Shown piece by piece: positions 15,822 through 24,712 of a stretch of 64,000 bases of DNA (position 1 is the stretch's first letter; each line of letters opens with the position of its first letter). The position numbers and the translations under genes were made by a program. The stretch is from Dyella sp. AtDHG13. GTDB taxonomy: Bacteria > Pseudomonadota > Gammaproteobacteria > Xanthomonadales > Rhodanobacteraceae. The notes under the pieces were generated by a model, which worked only from the letters and a program-made list of their open reading frames with translations, was not told the origin of the DNA and did no database searches. The stretch covers positions 186,001-250,000 of the forward strand of contig NZ_QICJ01000004.1 of the NCBI RefSeq assembly GCF_003201105.1, read 5' to 3'.

Positions 15822-18610
15822 GCGGCTTCGGTCCGGCGGCGCAGCACCGCCAGCGGTTGCGCCCAGGTCGCGCCGGGGCGGCGCTTGCTGGTGACCAGGG
15901 TCAGGTCGCTGGGCTGGAACACGTTGATGTTGTGCGTGGCCGGGGTGGTCAGGATGTACTGGGCGCGGGTGGACTTGAGGAAGGCGCCCACCTTGTCGAT
16001 GTTGAAGATGTCCAGGTGCGCGAAAGGCTCGTCGATGAACACGAAGCCGCCGGGGCGGTCCTCGTCGCGCATCAGCGCCACCAGCAACAGCAGCGACTTC
16101 ATCACCTGCTGGCCGCCGGAGGCCTCGCCGTCGTCCATGCCGATCCAGCCCTTCTTGTCGAACTCGAAGCGCACGTTGAGGCCGGCCTGCGCCAGCGCGA
16201 GGTCTTCGTTCGACAGTTCCGGCAGTTCCGTTTCCACGCCGATGCCGGCCAGATCCGCCAGCACCTTCAGGTTGCGGGCGTAGCGCTTCACCGTGTTGCG
16301 CAGCACATTGAGATAAGCGGCGCGCGCCTCGCTGGTGATGCGGGCCGCACGTTCCAGGTGCACGCGGCGGCGCTGCAGGTCTTCCTTCAGTCCTTCGTGG
16401 TCGTTGGCGTACTTGTCGCGCAGCGGCAGTACGGCGTCGTCGGTTTCCCAGTGTCCTTCGTTGAGGCGGCGCTCGATGCGATCGATCTCGCGGCGCACGG
16501 CGGCGGGCGACTCGTAGCGTTCGCGCAGCTCCGCCATGGCGCGGCGCGAGCGGTGTACCGGCCGCACATGGCTGCGCTTGTGGCGGAAGGCCTTGAGGCG
16601 GTCGATCTGCTCGTTGCGCGCCTGCGCGAACTGGCGCGCGGTGTCGGCCAGTTGCTGCTGCGCCTGGCGGTGTTCGCGCGCCTCGTTGTCGCGCTGGCGC
16701 GAGTTCTGCTGGCGCTTCTCGCGCACCGCTTCGTAGTGCGCCTCGGCGGCGGCGTAGCTGTCGGCACAGCGTTGCACGTCGTCCTGCAGGGCGGCCTGTG
16801 CTTCGTGCGCGGCGGCGAACTCGTCGGCGCGGTCGGCCAGCTGGCCGCTGGCGTTGGCGCCGCGCAGCAGGCTTTCCGCGTCGCTGGCCTGCTCCTGGTA
16901 CGCCTTGCGTTTGTCGCCGATGGCGCGCAGCTGCTTCTCGATCTGCTGCAGGCGCTCCTCGCCTTCGCGCAGCTGGCGCTCGCGCGCGGCGCTGCCGAAG
17001 TAGACGTCGTCCACGCCCAGGTGGCGGCCACCGCGGCGTTCGCGGAAATAGCCCTGCGGCGTGATCCAGTCCTGCTCCTTGCCCAGCTTGGCGCCGTCGG
17101 CCACGTCTTCCACGCGGCGGATGCGGTCGAGCTGGCGCAGCAGCCATTCCGGCGCGGGCGCGGTGAAATCTACCACTTCCAGCAGCGAGCCGCGCGTGGC
17201 CGACATGCTGGGTGCGCGCTCGGCCACGACGAAGTGCTTGTAGCGATGCTGCTCGCCCAGGCGCCAAGCCGCTTCGCGGTCGCGCGGATGATCCAGCAGC
17301 ACCACGTGGCGATAACCCGCCAGCACCGCTTCCACCGCCGCCTGCCAGCGCGGCTCGGTGATCTCCACGATCTCGCTCAGCATGCTGTGGCCGATGTTGG
17401 CCTCGTCCAGCGCGCGGCGGAACGACTGCTCGAACTCCGGCGTGTAGCGCTGGCCGCGACGCCATGCGGCGAGCTGCGCGGTGAGCGTGGAGAGCTGCTC
17501 GCGCAGGCGTGTCTCGTCGTTCTGCAGGCGGGCGAGCTGGCTGCGTGCCTCGACCAGCTGCTTGCCTTGCTGCTCGTGGTCGGCGCCGTCCTGTTCGGCG
17601 ACCAGCTTGCGCAGGTGCGCCTCCTGCTTGAGCAGGGTGGCGTTCTCGGTTTCGGCGCGGCGTGCTTCATCCAGCTGCTGCTTGGCCTGCTGGCGTGCCT
17701 GGTCGGCAAGATGCTGTTCGCCGCGCAGCGATTCCTCGGCCGCGTCGAGCGCCTGCAGGCCCAGCTGCAGTTCGACATCGCGCGCGGAAAGATCGCGGCA
17801 CTTCCGCTTGAGCCCGAGCAGCTGCGGGCGCGCGCCGCGAATGGCGCTGTGCAGCTCGGCAAGCTCGGTGCGCGGCAAGGTTTCGGCCACCAGGTCGGCG
17901 TGCTCATGCTTCAGCGCATCCCACTCCTGCCAGGAACGCACGCGGCCCTCGGCTTCCTGCAGGCTTACGCCGATCAGCGACAGCTGGTGTTCCAGCCCAT
18001 GCAGCTCGCGGTCGGCCTCGGCCTGCTCGTTGCGCGCGCGCTGGTAATCCTCCAGCACGGCCTTGTCGCCGAACACGTCGAACACCAGGTCCAGCAGCGC
18101 CTTGGGCGGCAGCTGGCACAGCTTGTCGGTGGCGCCCTGTTCCAAGGTGAGCACGCGGCGGATCGCCTGCGACAGCCCCGCGCCTTCCAGCCTTACGCGG
18201 TACTCGCGCAGGCCCATGAAGTCGTTGCGCGCCTCGATCTCGTCCACGCTCACGTCGCCGCCCATCACGGCGTACTGGCGCTGCCATTCGCCGCCTTTCT
18301 TCTGGATGCGCACGGCCAGCGTCACTTCGCTGTCCATGATGGGGAAGAACGGACGCTCGCCGCGCGGCCCTGGCGTGTTGCCCACGCGGGCGCGCAGCCA
18401 GGCGAACGGCTTGCCGTTGTGGCGCAGGTAGCTCTTGTAGTCGCGGTTGCCGGCGCAGTCGATGGTGAGCAGGGTGCGCAGCGCATCGAGCAGGGTGGTC
18501 TTGCCCGAGCCGTTGGGGCCGACCACGGTGACGATGTTGGTGTCCAGCGGCAGGCTGAATCGCTGCCAGTAATCCCAGTGGATGACTTCGAGGCTGCGGA
18601 AATCAAACAT
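15818..18610 (-). CDS. mksB: SMC/MukB-like condensin ATPase (MksB-like)
   Basis: A 930-residue SMC-type ATPase. Walker A is GPNGSGKT at residues 31-38 after a short beta hairpin. Long charged coiled coils run from about 210 to 375 and 560 to 770, with a small hinge-like region between about 385 and 520. The ABC signature SGGQQ is at 831-835 and Walker B FIDEPFAHLD at 858-867. It is far shorter than MukB (about 1,480) and near the size of chromosomal MksB. With the two upstream genes it has the order kleisin-like, wHTH-like, SMC of the MksFEB/MukBEF and Wadjet families. No TOPRIM nuclease (JetD/MksG) gene follows, which favours a chromosome-organising condensin over plasmid defence. It overlaps mksE by eight bases. 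The assignment to MksB rather than another SMC subclass is by architecture. Confidence 0.78.
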   Translation of the reverse strand: MFDFRSLEVIHWDYWQRFSLPLDTNIVTVVGPNGSGKTTLLDALRTLLTIDCAGNRDYKSYLRHNGKPFAWLRARVGNTPGPRGERPFFPIMDSEVTLAVRIQKKGGEWQRQYAVMGGDVSVDEIEARNDFMGLREYRVRLEGAGLSQAIRRVLTLEQGATDKLCQLPPKALLDLVFDVFGDKAVLEDYQRARNEQAEADRELHGLEHQLSLIGVSLQEAEGRVRSWQEWDALKHEHADLVAETLPRTELAELHSAIRGARPQLLGLKRKCRDLSARDVELQLGLQALDAAEESLRGEQHLADQARQQAKQQLDEARRAETENATLLKQEAHLRKLVAEQDGADHEQQGKQLVEARSQLARLQNDETRLREQLSTLTAQLAAWRRGQRYTPEFEQSFRRALDEANIGHSMLSEIVEITEPRWQAAVEAVLAGYRHVVLLDHPRDREAAWRLGEQHRYKHFVVAERAPSMSATRGSLLEVVDFTAPAPEWLLRQLDRIRRVEDVADGAKLGKEQDWITPQGYFRERRGGRHLGVDDVYFGSAARERQLREGEERLQQIEKQLRAIGDKRKAYQEQASDAESLLRGANASGQLADRADEFAAAHEAQAALQDDVQRCADSYAAAEAHYEAVREKRQQNSRQRDNEAREHRQAQQQLADTARQFAQARNEQIDRLKAFRHKRSHVRPVHRSRRAMAELRERYESPAAVRREIDRIERRLNEGHWETDDAVLPLRDKYANDHEGLKEDLQRRRVHLERAARITSEARAAYLNVLRNTVKRYARNLKVLADLAGIGVETELPELSNEDLALAQAGLNVRFEFDKKGWIGMDDGEASGGQQVMKSLLLLVALMRDEDRPGGFVFIDEPFAHLDIFNIDKVGAFLKSTRAQYILTTPATHNINVFQPSDLTLVTSKRRPGATWAQPLAVLRRRTEAA

Positions 18611-19334
18611 CGTGGCTCACTTCGCTGTCTTCGCTGGTTTCATTCACGTCGCCGTCGGCGTCGTCGTAAAGCGGCTCGTCATCGGAGCCGAGATCGTCGC
18701 GCGGCGTCAGCCCGGCCAGCAGGTCGCTCAGCGCGCCGTCCAGCACGCGCCGCGCGGTGCGCTCGTAATCGAACACCAGGTCGAGCAGCGGCCCTTCGGC
18801 CAGCTCGCCCTTGCGGCGCACGATGAAACCGTGGCGCGATAGCAGGCCCAGGTTGAAGTTCACGCGCGTCTTGCCGCCCAGCTTTTCGCCGAAGTCGGCG
18901 AGCAGGGTGCGTTCGGCCACGATGGGCGAGAGGGAGGCGTCGCGCGAAATCGGCTTGGCCTCGGCGAACATCAGCGTCTGCGAGGCATCGGCCTCCGCCT
19001 GCTGGCGTTCCAGCTGGCGCTGGCGCTTGGGCAGCACGATCAGCGCCCACAGCACCACCAGCAACGCGACCGCGTCGCGGTCCAGCTGCAGCGTGTTGGA
19101 GATCCAGCTGTCGCTGCCGCCGAACACGTGTTTTTCGTTGGCGCGCGCCACGGCCACGCCGATGTACGCGGAGTAGGGATGCTCGCGCAGTTCCAGCCCG
19201 ACGGCGGCAAGGCGGCGGTCAAGCTCTTCGCGGAAGGCTTCGTCGAGCAACGCCTTGCGTGCCTGCGCGTCGTCGCGCGGCAACCAGCGCTGTGAAAGCA
19301 GGCGCGCGACGAGCGCGGCGGTTTCGTCATGCAT
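18603..19334 (-). CDS. mksE: MksE-like condensin subunit
   Basis: A 243-residue protein with MksE/MukE/JetB character: an N-terminal helical segment (ETAALVARLLSQRWLPRDDAQARKALLDEAF), ELREHPYSAYIGVAVAR at about residues 50-66, a hydrophobic helix DAVALLVVLWALIVLPKRQRQLERQQ, and a winged-helix half with ERTLLADFGEKLGGKTRVNFNLGLLSRHGFIVRRKGELAEGPLLDLVFDYE. The C-terminal 35 residues are very acidic and probably disordered. MksE is the KITE subunit that bridges kleisin and SMC heads. It overlaps mksF by eight bases and mksB by eight bases, so equimolar coupled synthesis is likely. Homology was judged by eye; a profile search would settle it. Confidence 0.75.
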   Translation of the reverse strand: MHDETAALVARLLSQRWLPRDDAQARKALLDEAFREELDRRLAAVGLELREHPYSAYIGVAVARANEKHVFGGSDSWISNTLQLDRDAVALLVVLWALIVLPKRQRQLERQQAEADASQTLMFAEAKPISRDASLSPIVAERTLLADFGEKLGGKTRVNFNLGLLSRHGFIVRRKGELAEGPLLDLVFDYERTARRVLDGALSDLLAGLTPRDDLGSDDEPLYDDADGDVNETSEDSEVSHDV

Positions 19335-20625
19335 GTTTCTTGTCCTTGCGAGGATGCAGGCGTCCCGCGCTGACCAGCGCGATCGACGCCAGGCCCGGAT
19401 CGATCAGGCGCGGTTCGATTTCCAGTGTCAGCGGCAGGCGCGCGAGATCCGCGGTGGGGCCTTGCAGCGCCGAGGATTCCGGATCGCCCACGAGCCCGAG
19501 CAGCGAGAGCCGGTACGCGCTCAACGCGTAGTCGTCGCCGCGCAGCGCATCGTTGAGCTCCATGGGCTGGGTGAGCGCGGCCAGCTCGCCATGCCAGGCC
19601 AGCAGCGGCGAGAGATCTTCCTCGTCGATGGGCAGGTCGTGCGTGGTCGGCGTGGCTTCGGCGCCGGGCAGCTCGGTGCTTTCGGCGGCGGCGCGTTCGC
19701 GTTCGAGCAGTTCGTACTCGGCCACGTCCAGCGCGACCTGGTCCTGCAGGAACGGCGGCTGCACCGGCAGCTGCGCGGCTTCGTCGGCGTGCTGGGCCAG
19801 CGCGTCGGGCGTGAGCGAACGCAGCCACGCCACCAGGTCGGACGAGGACAGACCCGTGCGCCCCAGGTGCACGCGATGCTGGTCGATCTTGTTGAGCTCG
19901 CGCTGGAATATCCCGGCCTGGCGCAGCAGCGCGCTCTGCGCGCGGCCCACGGCCTGGGCCAGGCGATGCGTGGCCGGGTCGATGTCTTCGCTGTCGGCGA
20001 TGGCGCGCACCACGTCCGTGCCTTTTTCCACCCACGTCCACACGGCATCGAGCCGCTGCGCGGCGCGGCGGATGCGGTGCTCGGAACCGGACAGCACGGC
20101 GCGGTCGAAGTCTTCCTTCAACTCGGACAGGCGCGACAGCAGGTGTCCCAGCTCGTCGGCGGAAATGCGGCCCACCGCCTGGCCCGCCGCCAGCTGCGCG
20201 GTGATATAGCCCAGGCCGTCCTCGTCGTCGCGTTCGAACTCCAGCAGGGTGGATACGGCCGCCAGCGCCTTGCGGCCCAGCGGACTCACGCGGTAGCGCA
20301 ACGTTTCGTTGTCCCAGCTGAGCAGCTCGTGCTCTTTCAGGCGCTGCACCACGGTTTCCAACTTCACCGGCTCGACGAAGGCGAGCTGCTCGCGGATTTC
20401 CGCCGGCGTCCATTCGGGCGCATGGGCGCGCGCACCCAGCGTGCGCAGCACCAACAGGCGCAGCACCACCTGGGTTTCACCGCCATGGAACAGCGCGCTG
20501 AAGGCGCGCAGCAGCGAGCGGCCGCGCAGCAGCGGAAACACCGCCGGAAGATCCTCGGCGGTGATGCCTTCGCGAAGTACGTCCTGCAGACGCTCGTCGG
20601 CGTCGGTGCCTTCCAACCCCTGCAT
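19327..20625 (-). CDS. mksF: MksF-like condensin kleisin subunit
   Basis: A 432-residue protein in the kleisin position of an MksFEB operon. The N-terminal third contains a winged-helix region (VVLRLLVLRTLGARAHAPEWTPAEIREQLAFVEPVKLETVVQRLKEHELL), followed by a long helical middle domain (LEFERDDEDGLGYITAQLAAG through DAVWTWVEKGTDVVRAI) as in MukF-type proteins. An acidic linker and a small C-terminal domain complete it. The kleisin would link the two SMC heads. The start is fixed by TGATG: its ATG shares one base with the folE stop, and frames extending further upstream run antisense-like through folE. The pairing with folE seems to be a transcriptional or translational coupling rather than a pathway link. 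Confidence 0.72.
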   Translation of the reverse strand: MQGLEGTDADERLQDVLREGITAEDLPAVFPLLRGRSLLRAFSALFHGGETQVVLRLLVLRTLGARAHAPEWTPAEIREQLAFVEPVKLETVVQRLKEHELLSWDNETLRYRVSPLGRKALAAVSTLLEFERDDEDGLGYITAQLAAGQAVGRISADELGHLLSRLSELKEDFDRAVLSGSEHRIRRAAQRLDAVWTWVEKGTDVVRAIADSEDIDPATHRLAQAVGRAQSALLRQAGIFQRELNKIDQHRVHLGRTGLSSSDLVAWLRSLTPDALAQHADEAAQLPVQPPFLQDQVALDVAEYELLERERAAAESTELPGAEATPTTHDLPIDEEDLSPLLAWHGELAALTQPMELNDALRGDDYALSAYRLSLLGLVGDPESSALQGPTADLARLPLTLEIEPRLIDPGLASIALVSAGRLHPRKDKKHA

Positions 20626-21227
20626 CAACGGCCCGCGCCGCGGATGCCGATGAACTGCAGGAATTCCGAGCGCGTGCGCGCGTCGTCGCGGAACGCGCCC
20701 AGCATCTGGCTGGTGATCATCGACACGCCGCGCTTGTGTACGCCGCGCGTGGTCATGCACTCGTGGCTGGCGTCGACCACCACGGCCACGCCGGCCGGGT
20801 GCAGGTTGTCCTGGATGCACTGGGCGATCTGCGCGGTGAGCTTTTCCTGCACCTGGAAGCGGCGCGCATAGGCGTCCACCACGCGCGCCAGCTTGCTGAT
20901 GCCCACCACGCGGTTGGTCGGCAGGTAGCCCACGTGGGCGCGGCCGATGATGGGCGCCATGTGGTGCTCGCAATGGCTTTCGAACTCGATGTCGCGCAGC
21001 ACGACCATCTCGTCGTAGCCGGCCACTTCCTCGAAAGTGCGGCGCAGGTACTCGCCCGGGTCGATGGCGTAGCCGGAGAACCAGTCCTTATAGGCCTTCA
21101 CCACGCGCTTGGGGGTGTCCAGCAGGCCCTCGCGGCTGGGGTCTTCGCCCGACCAGCGCAGCAGGACGCGCACGGCCTCCTCGGCCTGTTCGCGGGTGAC
21201 TTCGGTCGGTTCGTGACGCTCGCTCAT
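20625..21227 (-). CDS. folE: GTP cyclohydrolase I
   Basis: A 200-residue FolE, the first enzyme of folate (and queuosine/pterin) synthesis, converting GTP to 7,8-dihydroneopterin triphosphate. It is the homodecameric, zinc-dependent type: the ligands are Cys86 and His89 in [22 protein letters not shown] and Cys157 in [11 protein letters not shown]. The segments [48 protein letters not shown] and the C-terminal RSEFLQFI are all typical. It is the first gene of the five-gene minus-strand operon with the condensin trio and the EF-hand gene, and divergent from a TonB-like gene. GTP cyclohydrolase is a housekeeping enzyme, so the condensin may be expressed constitutively with it. Confidence 0.97.
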   Translation of the reverse strand: MSERHEPTEVTREQAEEAVRVLLRWSGEDPSREGLLDTPKRVVKAYKDWFSGYAIDPGEYLRRTFEEVAGYDEMVVLRDIEFESHCEHHMAPIIGRAHVGYLPTNRVVGISKLARVVDAYARRFQVQEKLTAQIAQCIQDNLHPAGVAVVVDASHECMTTRGVHKRGVSMITSQMLGAFRDDARTRSEFLQFIGIRGAGR

Positions 21228-21393
21228 GCAGGTTCCTTCGGGTACGGCTTGCAGACGCGTCAGTGTAACGCCCCCGTCAAGCTTTGGCCCCGCGGGGCGA
21301 TGGGATCAGGGGCGGCCCGTCTCCAGGCGGCGTACTTATGTCCTCGCCCAGGACCGGGCTAGACTGCGCCCACATCAAGCCAAGGAGGGGTTT

Positions 21394-22254
21394 ATGAAAC
21401 GCGCGCATATCGTCTGGCTGTGCGGCTGGCTGCTGGCCAGCGCCGTGGGCACCGCGGCCGCGGCCACGGCGGAACAGGTCCGCAAGACGGCCGAGGCCAG
21501 CATGCTGGTCACCGGCACGGTCGAGGTGAATCCGGATGGCTCGCTCCACGGCTACGCCCTGGACAAGCCGGAGAAGTTGCCGCCGGTGGTGGTGGACGTG
21601 GTCAACAAGACCATCCACGCGTGGGAGTTCAAGCTTTCCGGGCCCACCACGGATGTGGTGAAAACGAAGATGAGCCTTCGCGTGGTGGCCAAGCCACTGG
21701 GCGACGGCCAGTTCAGCGTGGCGGTGCAGGGTTCGTCGTTTGGTGAGCCGGGCGCGCACAGCAATCAGGTCTCGTCCAAGGACCGCGGGCGACCAATTTA
21801 TCCGCAGCAGGCCATTAGTGCGCGCGTCAGCGGCACGGCGTACCTGGTGCTGCGCATCGGGCGCGACGGCACGGTGCAGGAGGCGATTGCCGAGCAGGTG
21901 AACCTCGATCAGTACGACCGGGAAGCGGCCATGGAGCGCTACCGCAAATGGCTTGCCGATGCTTCGCTGCAAGCGGCGCGCCACTGGACCTTCAACGTTC
22001 CGACCACGGGCGCGGAGGCGAACGATCCGTATTGGGTCGTGCGCGTGCCGGTTAACTTCGAGCTGCGCCCCGGGGGTGTAATGCCGCAGAAGCCATCGTA
22101 TGGCCAATGGGAGGCTTATATCCCCGGCCCGCGCCAGACGCCGACGTGGATCGGCAAGGCACTGGCCAGCGAGTCGCCGGACGCCATGGCCGATGGCGAC
22201 GTGGGCTCGGGCGACCCGCGTCTGCAACTGATCAAGCCGGTGGGCGGCGCCTGA
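21394..22254 (+). CDS. exported protein with TonB C-terminal-like domain
   Basis: A 286-residue protein. The start at 21394 has a strong AAGGAGGGG site and opens a signal peptide (MKRAHIVWLCGWLLASAVGTAAAA). A beta-rich N-terminal half precedes a TonB-C-like segment, RPIYPQQAISARVSGTAYLVLRIGRDGTVQEAIAEQVNL ... ARHWTFNVPT, at about residues 125-215. Unlike a real TonB it has no N-terminal membrane anchor apart from the signal peptide and no proline-rich periplasmic spacer, so it may be a periplasmic accessory protein with a TonB-type domain rather than an energy transducer. The last 55 residues have no family resemblance that I can identify. It is divergent from folE. Confidence 0.65.
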   Translation: MKRAHIVWLCGWLLASAVGTAAAATAEQVRKTAEASMLVTGTVEVNPDGSLHGYALDKPEKLPPVVVDVVNKTIHAWEFKLSGPTTDVVKTKMSLRVVAKPLGDGQFSVAVQGSSFGEPGAHSNQVSSKDRGRPIYPQQAISARVSGTAYLVLRIGRDGTVQEAIAEQVNLDQYDREAAMERYRKWLADASLQAARHWTFNVPTTGAEANDPYWVVRVPVNFELRPGGVMPQKPSYGQWEAYIPGPRQTPTWIGKALASESPDAMADGDVGSGDPRLQLIKPVGGA

Positions 22255-22264
22255 GCGCTGCCCC

Positions 22265-23128
22265 TCAGGCCACCGAGCGGAACACGGTGATGCGGTCGGT
22301 GTCCGGCTCACTGGCCGCCCGCAGCCAGGGTTCGACCGCCACGGCCGGCGTGCACGGGCCCAGCGTGGCGATGCGGAAACTGCGCTGGCGGGCTTCCTCG
22401 TGCAGCCGGTCCAGCATGTGGCGCAGCATGCCGCCGGTGAACGGCGTATAGAGATAGAACACGGTGCCGCGCGACACGTCCGCCTCGCGCGCGTCCTGCG
22501 CGATGAACGTCGCGCGATCCACCCGCAAGGCCTGCGCCGCGCGCCGTGCGCTTTCCACATAGGCGCTTTCGCGCTCGATGCCGCAGGCATGCGCCTCGGT
22601 GCAGATCGACACCAGCAGCGGCACGTGTCCCATGCCGGAGCCAAGGTCGACCACCACGTCGTCGCCGCACAGCCGCGTGCGATGAATCAGGTCGAGCACA
22701 TGACGCACCGGCGTCGGCTGGTAGAACACCATCTCGTGCTCGAGCGAGGCGATGGGCGTGGTGGGTTCGTCCAGCGAAAGCACGTCGCCGATCAGTGCAT
22801 CGAGATGGTCGTAGCCCCAGGGATCGCGCAGGTCGTCGCGATGCAGCCAGCCGCTCAGCGCATGCACGCCCGCGCCATGCACGATGGCATGCCGCACGGC
22901 ATCGCACAGATGCCGCTGCACCTCGGCAAGCGCCGCGTGGCGCGCCTGCGCGCGGCGTTGCAGCGCATCCCAGGCCGCCTTGCCCGTTCGCGTGAGCTCG
23001 AGGGGCTCATGCATCATCACGTCTTCCAGCCGATCCATGGCGCGGATGCGCTCGCGCAATTGCTCCGGACGCTCCAGCGAGCGGTCCTGTTCGGCTTCGC
23101 AGACGATGATGTGCAGCTCTTCCAGCAT
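22265..23128 (-). CDS. class I SAM-dependent methyltransferase
   Basis: A 287-residue protein with a helical N-terminal part (about residues 1-145) and a methyltransferase core. Motif I is VVVDLGSGMGHVPLL followed by the acidic loop ICTEAHACGIERE, and motif II-like YVESARRAAQALRVDRATFIAQDAREADV. The segment YQPTPVRHVLDLIHRTRL before motif I resembles the DOT1-like group. The substrate is unknown. I start at 23128; the frame is open upstream to 23272 but would overlap the neighbouring gene's C terminus. The C terminus (FRIATLGPCTPAVAVEPWL) fits a strand of the Rossmann core. No partner genes are nearby that would indicate a target. Confidence 0.7.
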   Translation of the reverse strand: MLEELHIIVCEAEQDRSLERPEQLRERIRAMDRLEDVMMHEPLELTRTGKAAWDALQRRAQARHAALAEVQRHLCDAVRHAIVHGAGVHALSGWLHRDDLRDPWGYDHLDALIGDVLSLDEPTTPIASLEHEMVFYQPTPVRHVLDLIHRTRLCGDDVVVDLGSGMGHVPLLVSICTEAHACGIERESAYVESARRAAQALRVDRATFIAQDAREADVSRGTVFYLYTPFTGGMLRHMLDRLHEEARQRSFRIATLGPCTPAVAVEPWLRAASEPDTDRITVFRSVA

Positions 23129-23207
23129 GGCGTGACATATCCGCAATGACGCGTGGGATGGTGTCACGCCTCGGCTGGCCGCCAGTTGAACACAGGTTGT
23201 TGCGATG

Positions 23208-24014
23208 TCAACGCGGATCGGGAACAAAGCGTCCGGGGAACGGGTCGGGCCGGTTTCGCCCTGGCGGGACATCGCCCGGGATCACGCCCTGCGCGATCAG
23301 CCGCTCGCGCGTGTCGTAGTACAGCGTGATCACCTCGTTGGGCGTGGACGAGGCACGCTCGAAATCGGTAGTGGTCACCACGGAGGTTTCGCGCTCGCCG
23401 TGCCCCGTGCCCAGCGGGCCGCCGGCGTCTGCCTTGGCCACCGCGCGTGCCGCGCTTTCGGTGGCGGGCGCGGGCGGCGCTGGCGCCGGTTCGCTCAGGC
23501 TGGCGATGGGCGCCTCGGGCGCGGCCATCGGCGCGGGCCGCATCGGCATCGGCAATGGCCGCATCATCCGTGGCGGAAGAAACACCGCCATGCCGATCAC
23601 CCCGACGTTGTCGGGCCGGCCGGTGCGCGCCGCATAGCTGCGCGCCGCGTCGGCAAACACGAAATCCGCCACTTCGGTGAGGCTTTTGCGCCAGCCTGCG
23701 ATATCGGTGGCGGCATACGGCGAGAGCACATAGCCGCTCTGCGACCAGTCCGCCGTGTCGCCCGACAGCACGTTCACGCCATCGACCGACAGCACGCCGA
23801 GCACGCGGCAATCCTCGTGGCTGCGCAACTGGATCTGGTAGCGATGGCCGGGTTGCCCCGCCACGTAGTAGCGGCCCTCATGGCGATACACCGGCAATTC
23901 CTGCTGCGTGGTGCGGTCGTACACGGCCAGATCCACCAGCCGCCCGACCGCACCCGCCTGCGCACAGGCCGCAAGCGCGGCGAAACCGAAAACCGCTTTT
24001 CCAAGCGTGAGCAT
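23208..24014 (-). CDS. exported proline-rich hypothetical protein
   Basis: A 268-residue protein; I do not recognise the family by name. A signal peptide, MLTLGKAVFGFAALAACAQAG, is followed by a domain (about residues 22-155) containing VDLAVYDRTTQQELPVYRHEGRYYVAGQPGHRYQIQLRSHEDCRVLGVLSVDGVNVLSGDTADW, which looks like a beta-sandwich. A proline- and alanine-rich linker (about 160-200) precedes a C-terminal segment with RASSTPNEVITLYYDTRERLIAQGVI. It is probably periplasmic. The ATG at 24014 is taken because the signal peptide begins there; a longer frame to 24050 is open. It is divergent from the FlxA-like gene with 148 bases between them. Confidence 0.7.
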   Translation of the reverse strand: MLTLGKAVFGFAALAACAQAGAVGRLVDLAVYDRTTQQELPVYRHEGRYYVAGQPGHRYQIQLRSHEDCRVLGVLSVDGVNVLSGDTADWSQSGYVLSPYAATDIAGWRKSLTEVADFVFADAARSYAARTGRPDNVGVIGMAVFLPPRMMRPLPMPMRPAPMAAPEAPIASLSEPAPAPPAPATESAARAVAKADAGGPLGTGHGERETSVVTTTDFERASSTPNEVITLYYDTRERLIAQGVIPGDVPPGRNRPDPFPGRFVPDPR

Positions 24015-24162
24015 GACGACGACTCCGGCAGGCATCGAAGGCCGATGCATACGATGAAACGTCGCCGCCGCCCGAATGGGGTTGAGCCATCGGGGTTCCG
24101 GGCTGCCTCAAGTTCCTTGGGCAGCGGCCGATGCCAACGATGACCATGAAAAGGGACCGCTC

Positions 24163-24606
24163 ATGAGCATCGGCATCCACCTGGACACCTCCACCATTCC
24201 CGTGAGCATCGGCGGCTCCGCCGCGGGCTCGTCCGCGTCCGATGCGTCGTCGACGCAGGGCAAGACGAATGTCGTCAAGAACACCGGCGCGGGCGGTGGC
24301 GCGGGTGCCGCCGGTGCGGCCGGCGGTTCGGACAGCAGCAGCTCCGCCAGCCCCACCGTGCAGGCCCTGCAACGCCAGATCGCGCAACTGCAGAAGCAGC
24401 TCGCGCAGGAACAGCAGCAATTGCGCGCCGCCACCCAGCGCAACAAGGGCGCGACCGACCCGGCCAGCATGGCGGAAATCGCCGCCCTGCAATCGGCCGT
24501 GACCACCACCACCGGCCAACTCGAAGCCGCCGTCACCGCACTGTCCACCGCCTTGCTGGCCGAAGGCGGCAGCAGCGGCGGATCGCTGGTGAGCACGTCG
24601 GCCTGA
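24163..24606 (+). CDS. FlxA-like coiled-coil protein
   Basis: A 147-residue, low-complexity, Ala/Ser/Thr/Gln-rich protein. A glycine- and serine-rich N-terminal half is followed by a short coiled coil, TVQALQRQIAQLQKQLAQEQQQLRAATQ, as in the FlxA-like family, and then a second helix with QSAVTTTTGQLEAAVTALSTALL. No signal peptide or membrane segment is visible. FlxA is a flagellar-class-3-regulated E. coli protein of unknown function. The start at 24163 has AAGGGA about eight bases upstream; the frame extends further upstream to 24076 but with no plausible site. The sequence could be a structural or surface-associated protein. I would not call it flagellar, because no flagellar gene lies in the window. 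Confidence 0.55.
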   Translation: MSIGIHLDTSTIPVSIGGSAAGSSASDASSTQGKTNVVKNTGAGGGAGAAGAAGGSDSSSSASPTVQALQRQIAQLQKQLAQEQQQLRAATQRNKGATDPASMAEIAALQSAVTTTTGQLEAAVTALSTALLAEGGSSGGSLVSTSA

Positions 24607-24712
24607 GCACACTCAGCTCGCTTGGGTGAGGGGCTCATGCAAGTCACATAAGTCTTCAAGTAACGCTTGTTCAGTGCTATCGAAGAGGCCATGCAAGGTG
24701 ACTAGCGGCCGC

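Noticed and set aside
15857-18826. Very long open frame on the plus strand opposite the SMC-like gene
   Set aside because: It is the antisense of mksB in a high-GC genome; the translation is low-complexity (Leu, Ala, Arg, His, Gln) with no domains, whereas the minus strand shows intact ABC ATPase motifs.
15459-20625. Wadjet (JetABCD) plasmid-defence system
   Set aside because: The three condensin-like genes fit, but no TOPRIM nuclease gene is present up- or downstream, and the neighbours (folE, EF-hand) are not defence genes. A chromosomal MksBEF is the simpler reading.
21287-21298. GCCCCGCGGGGC palindrome between folE and the TonB-like gene as an operator
   Set aside because: It is a short, pure G/C palindrome that is expected by chance in this base composition and has no partner site.
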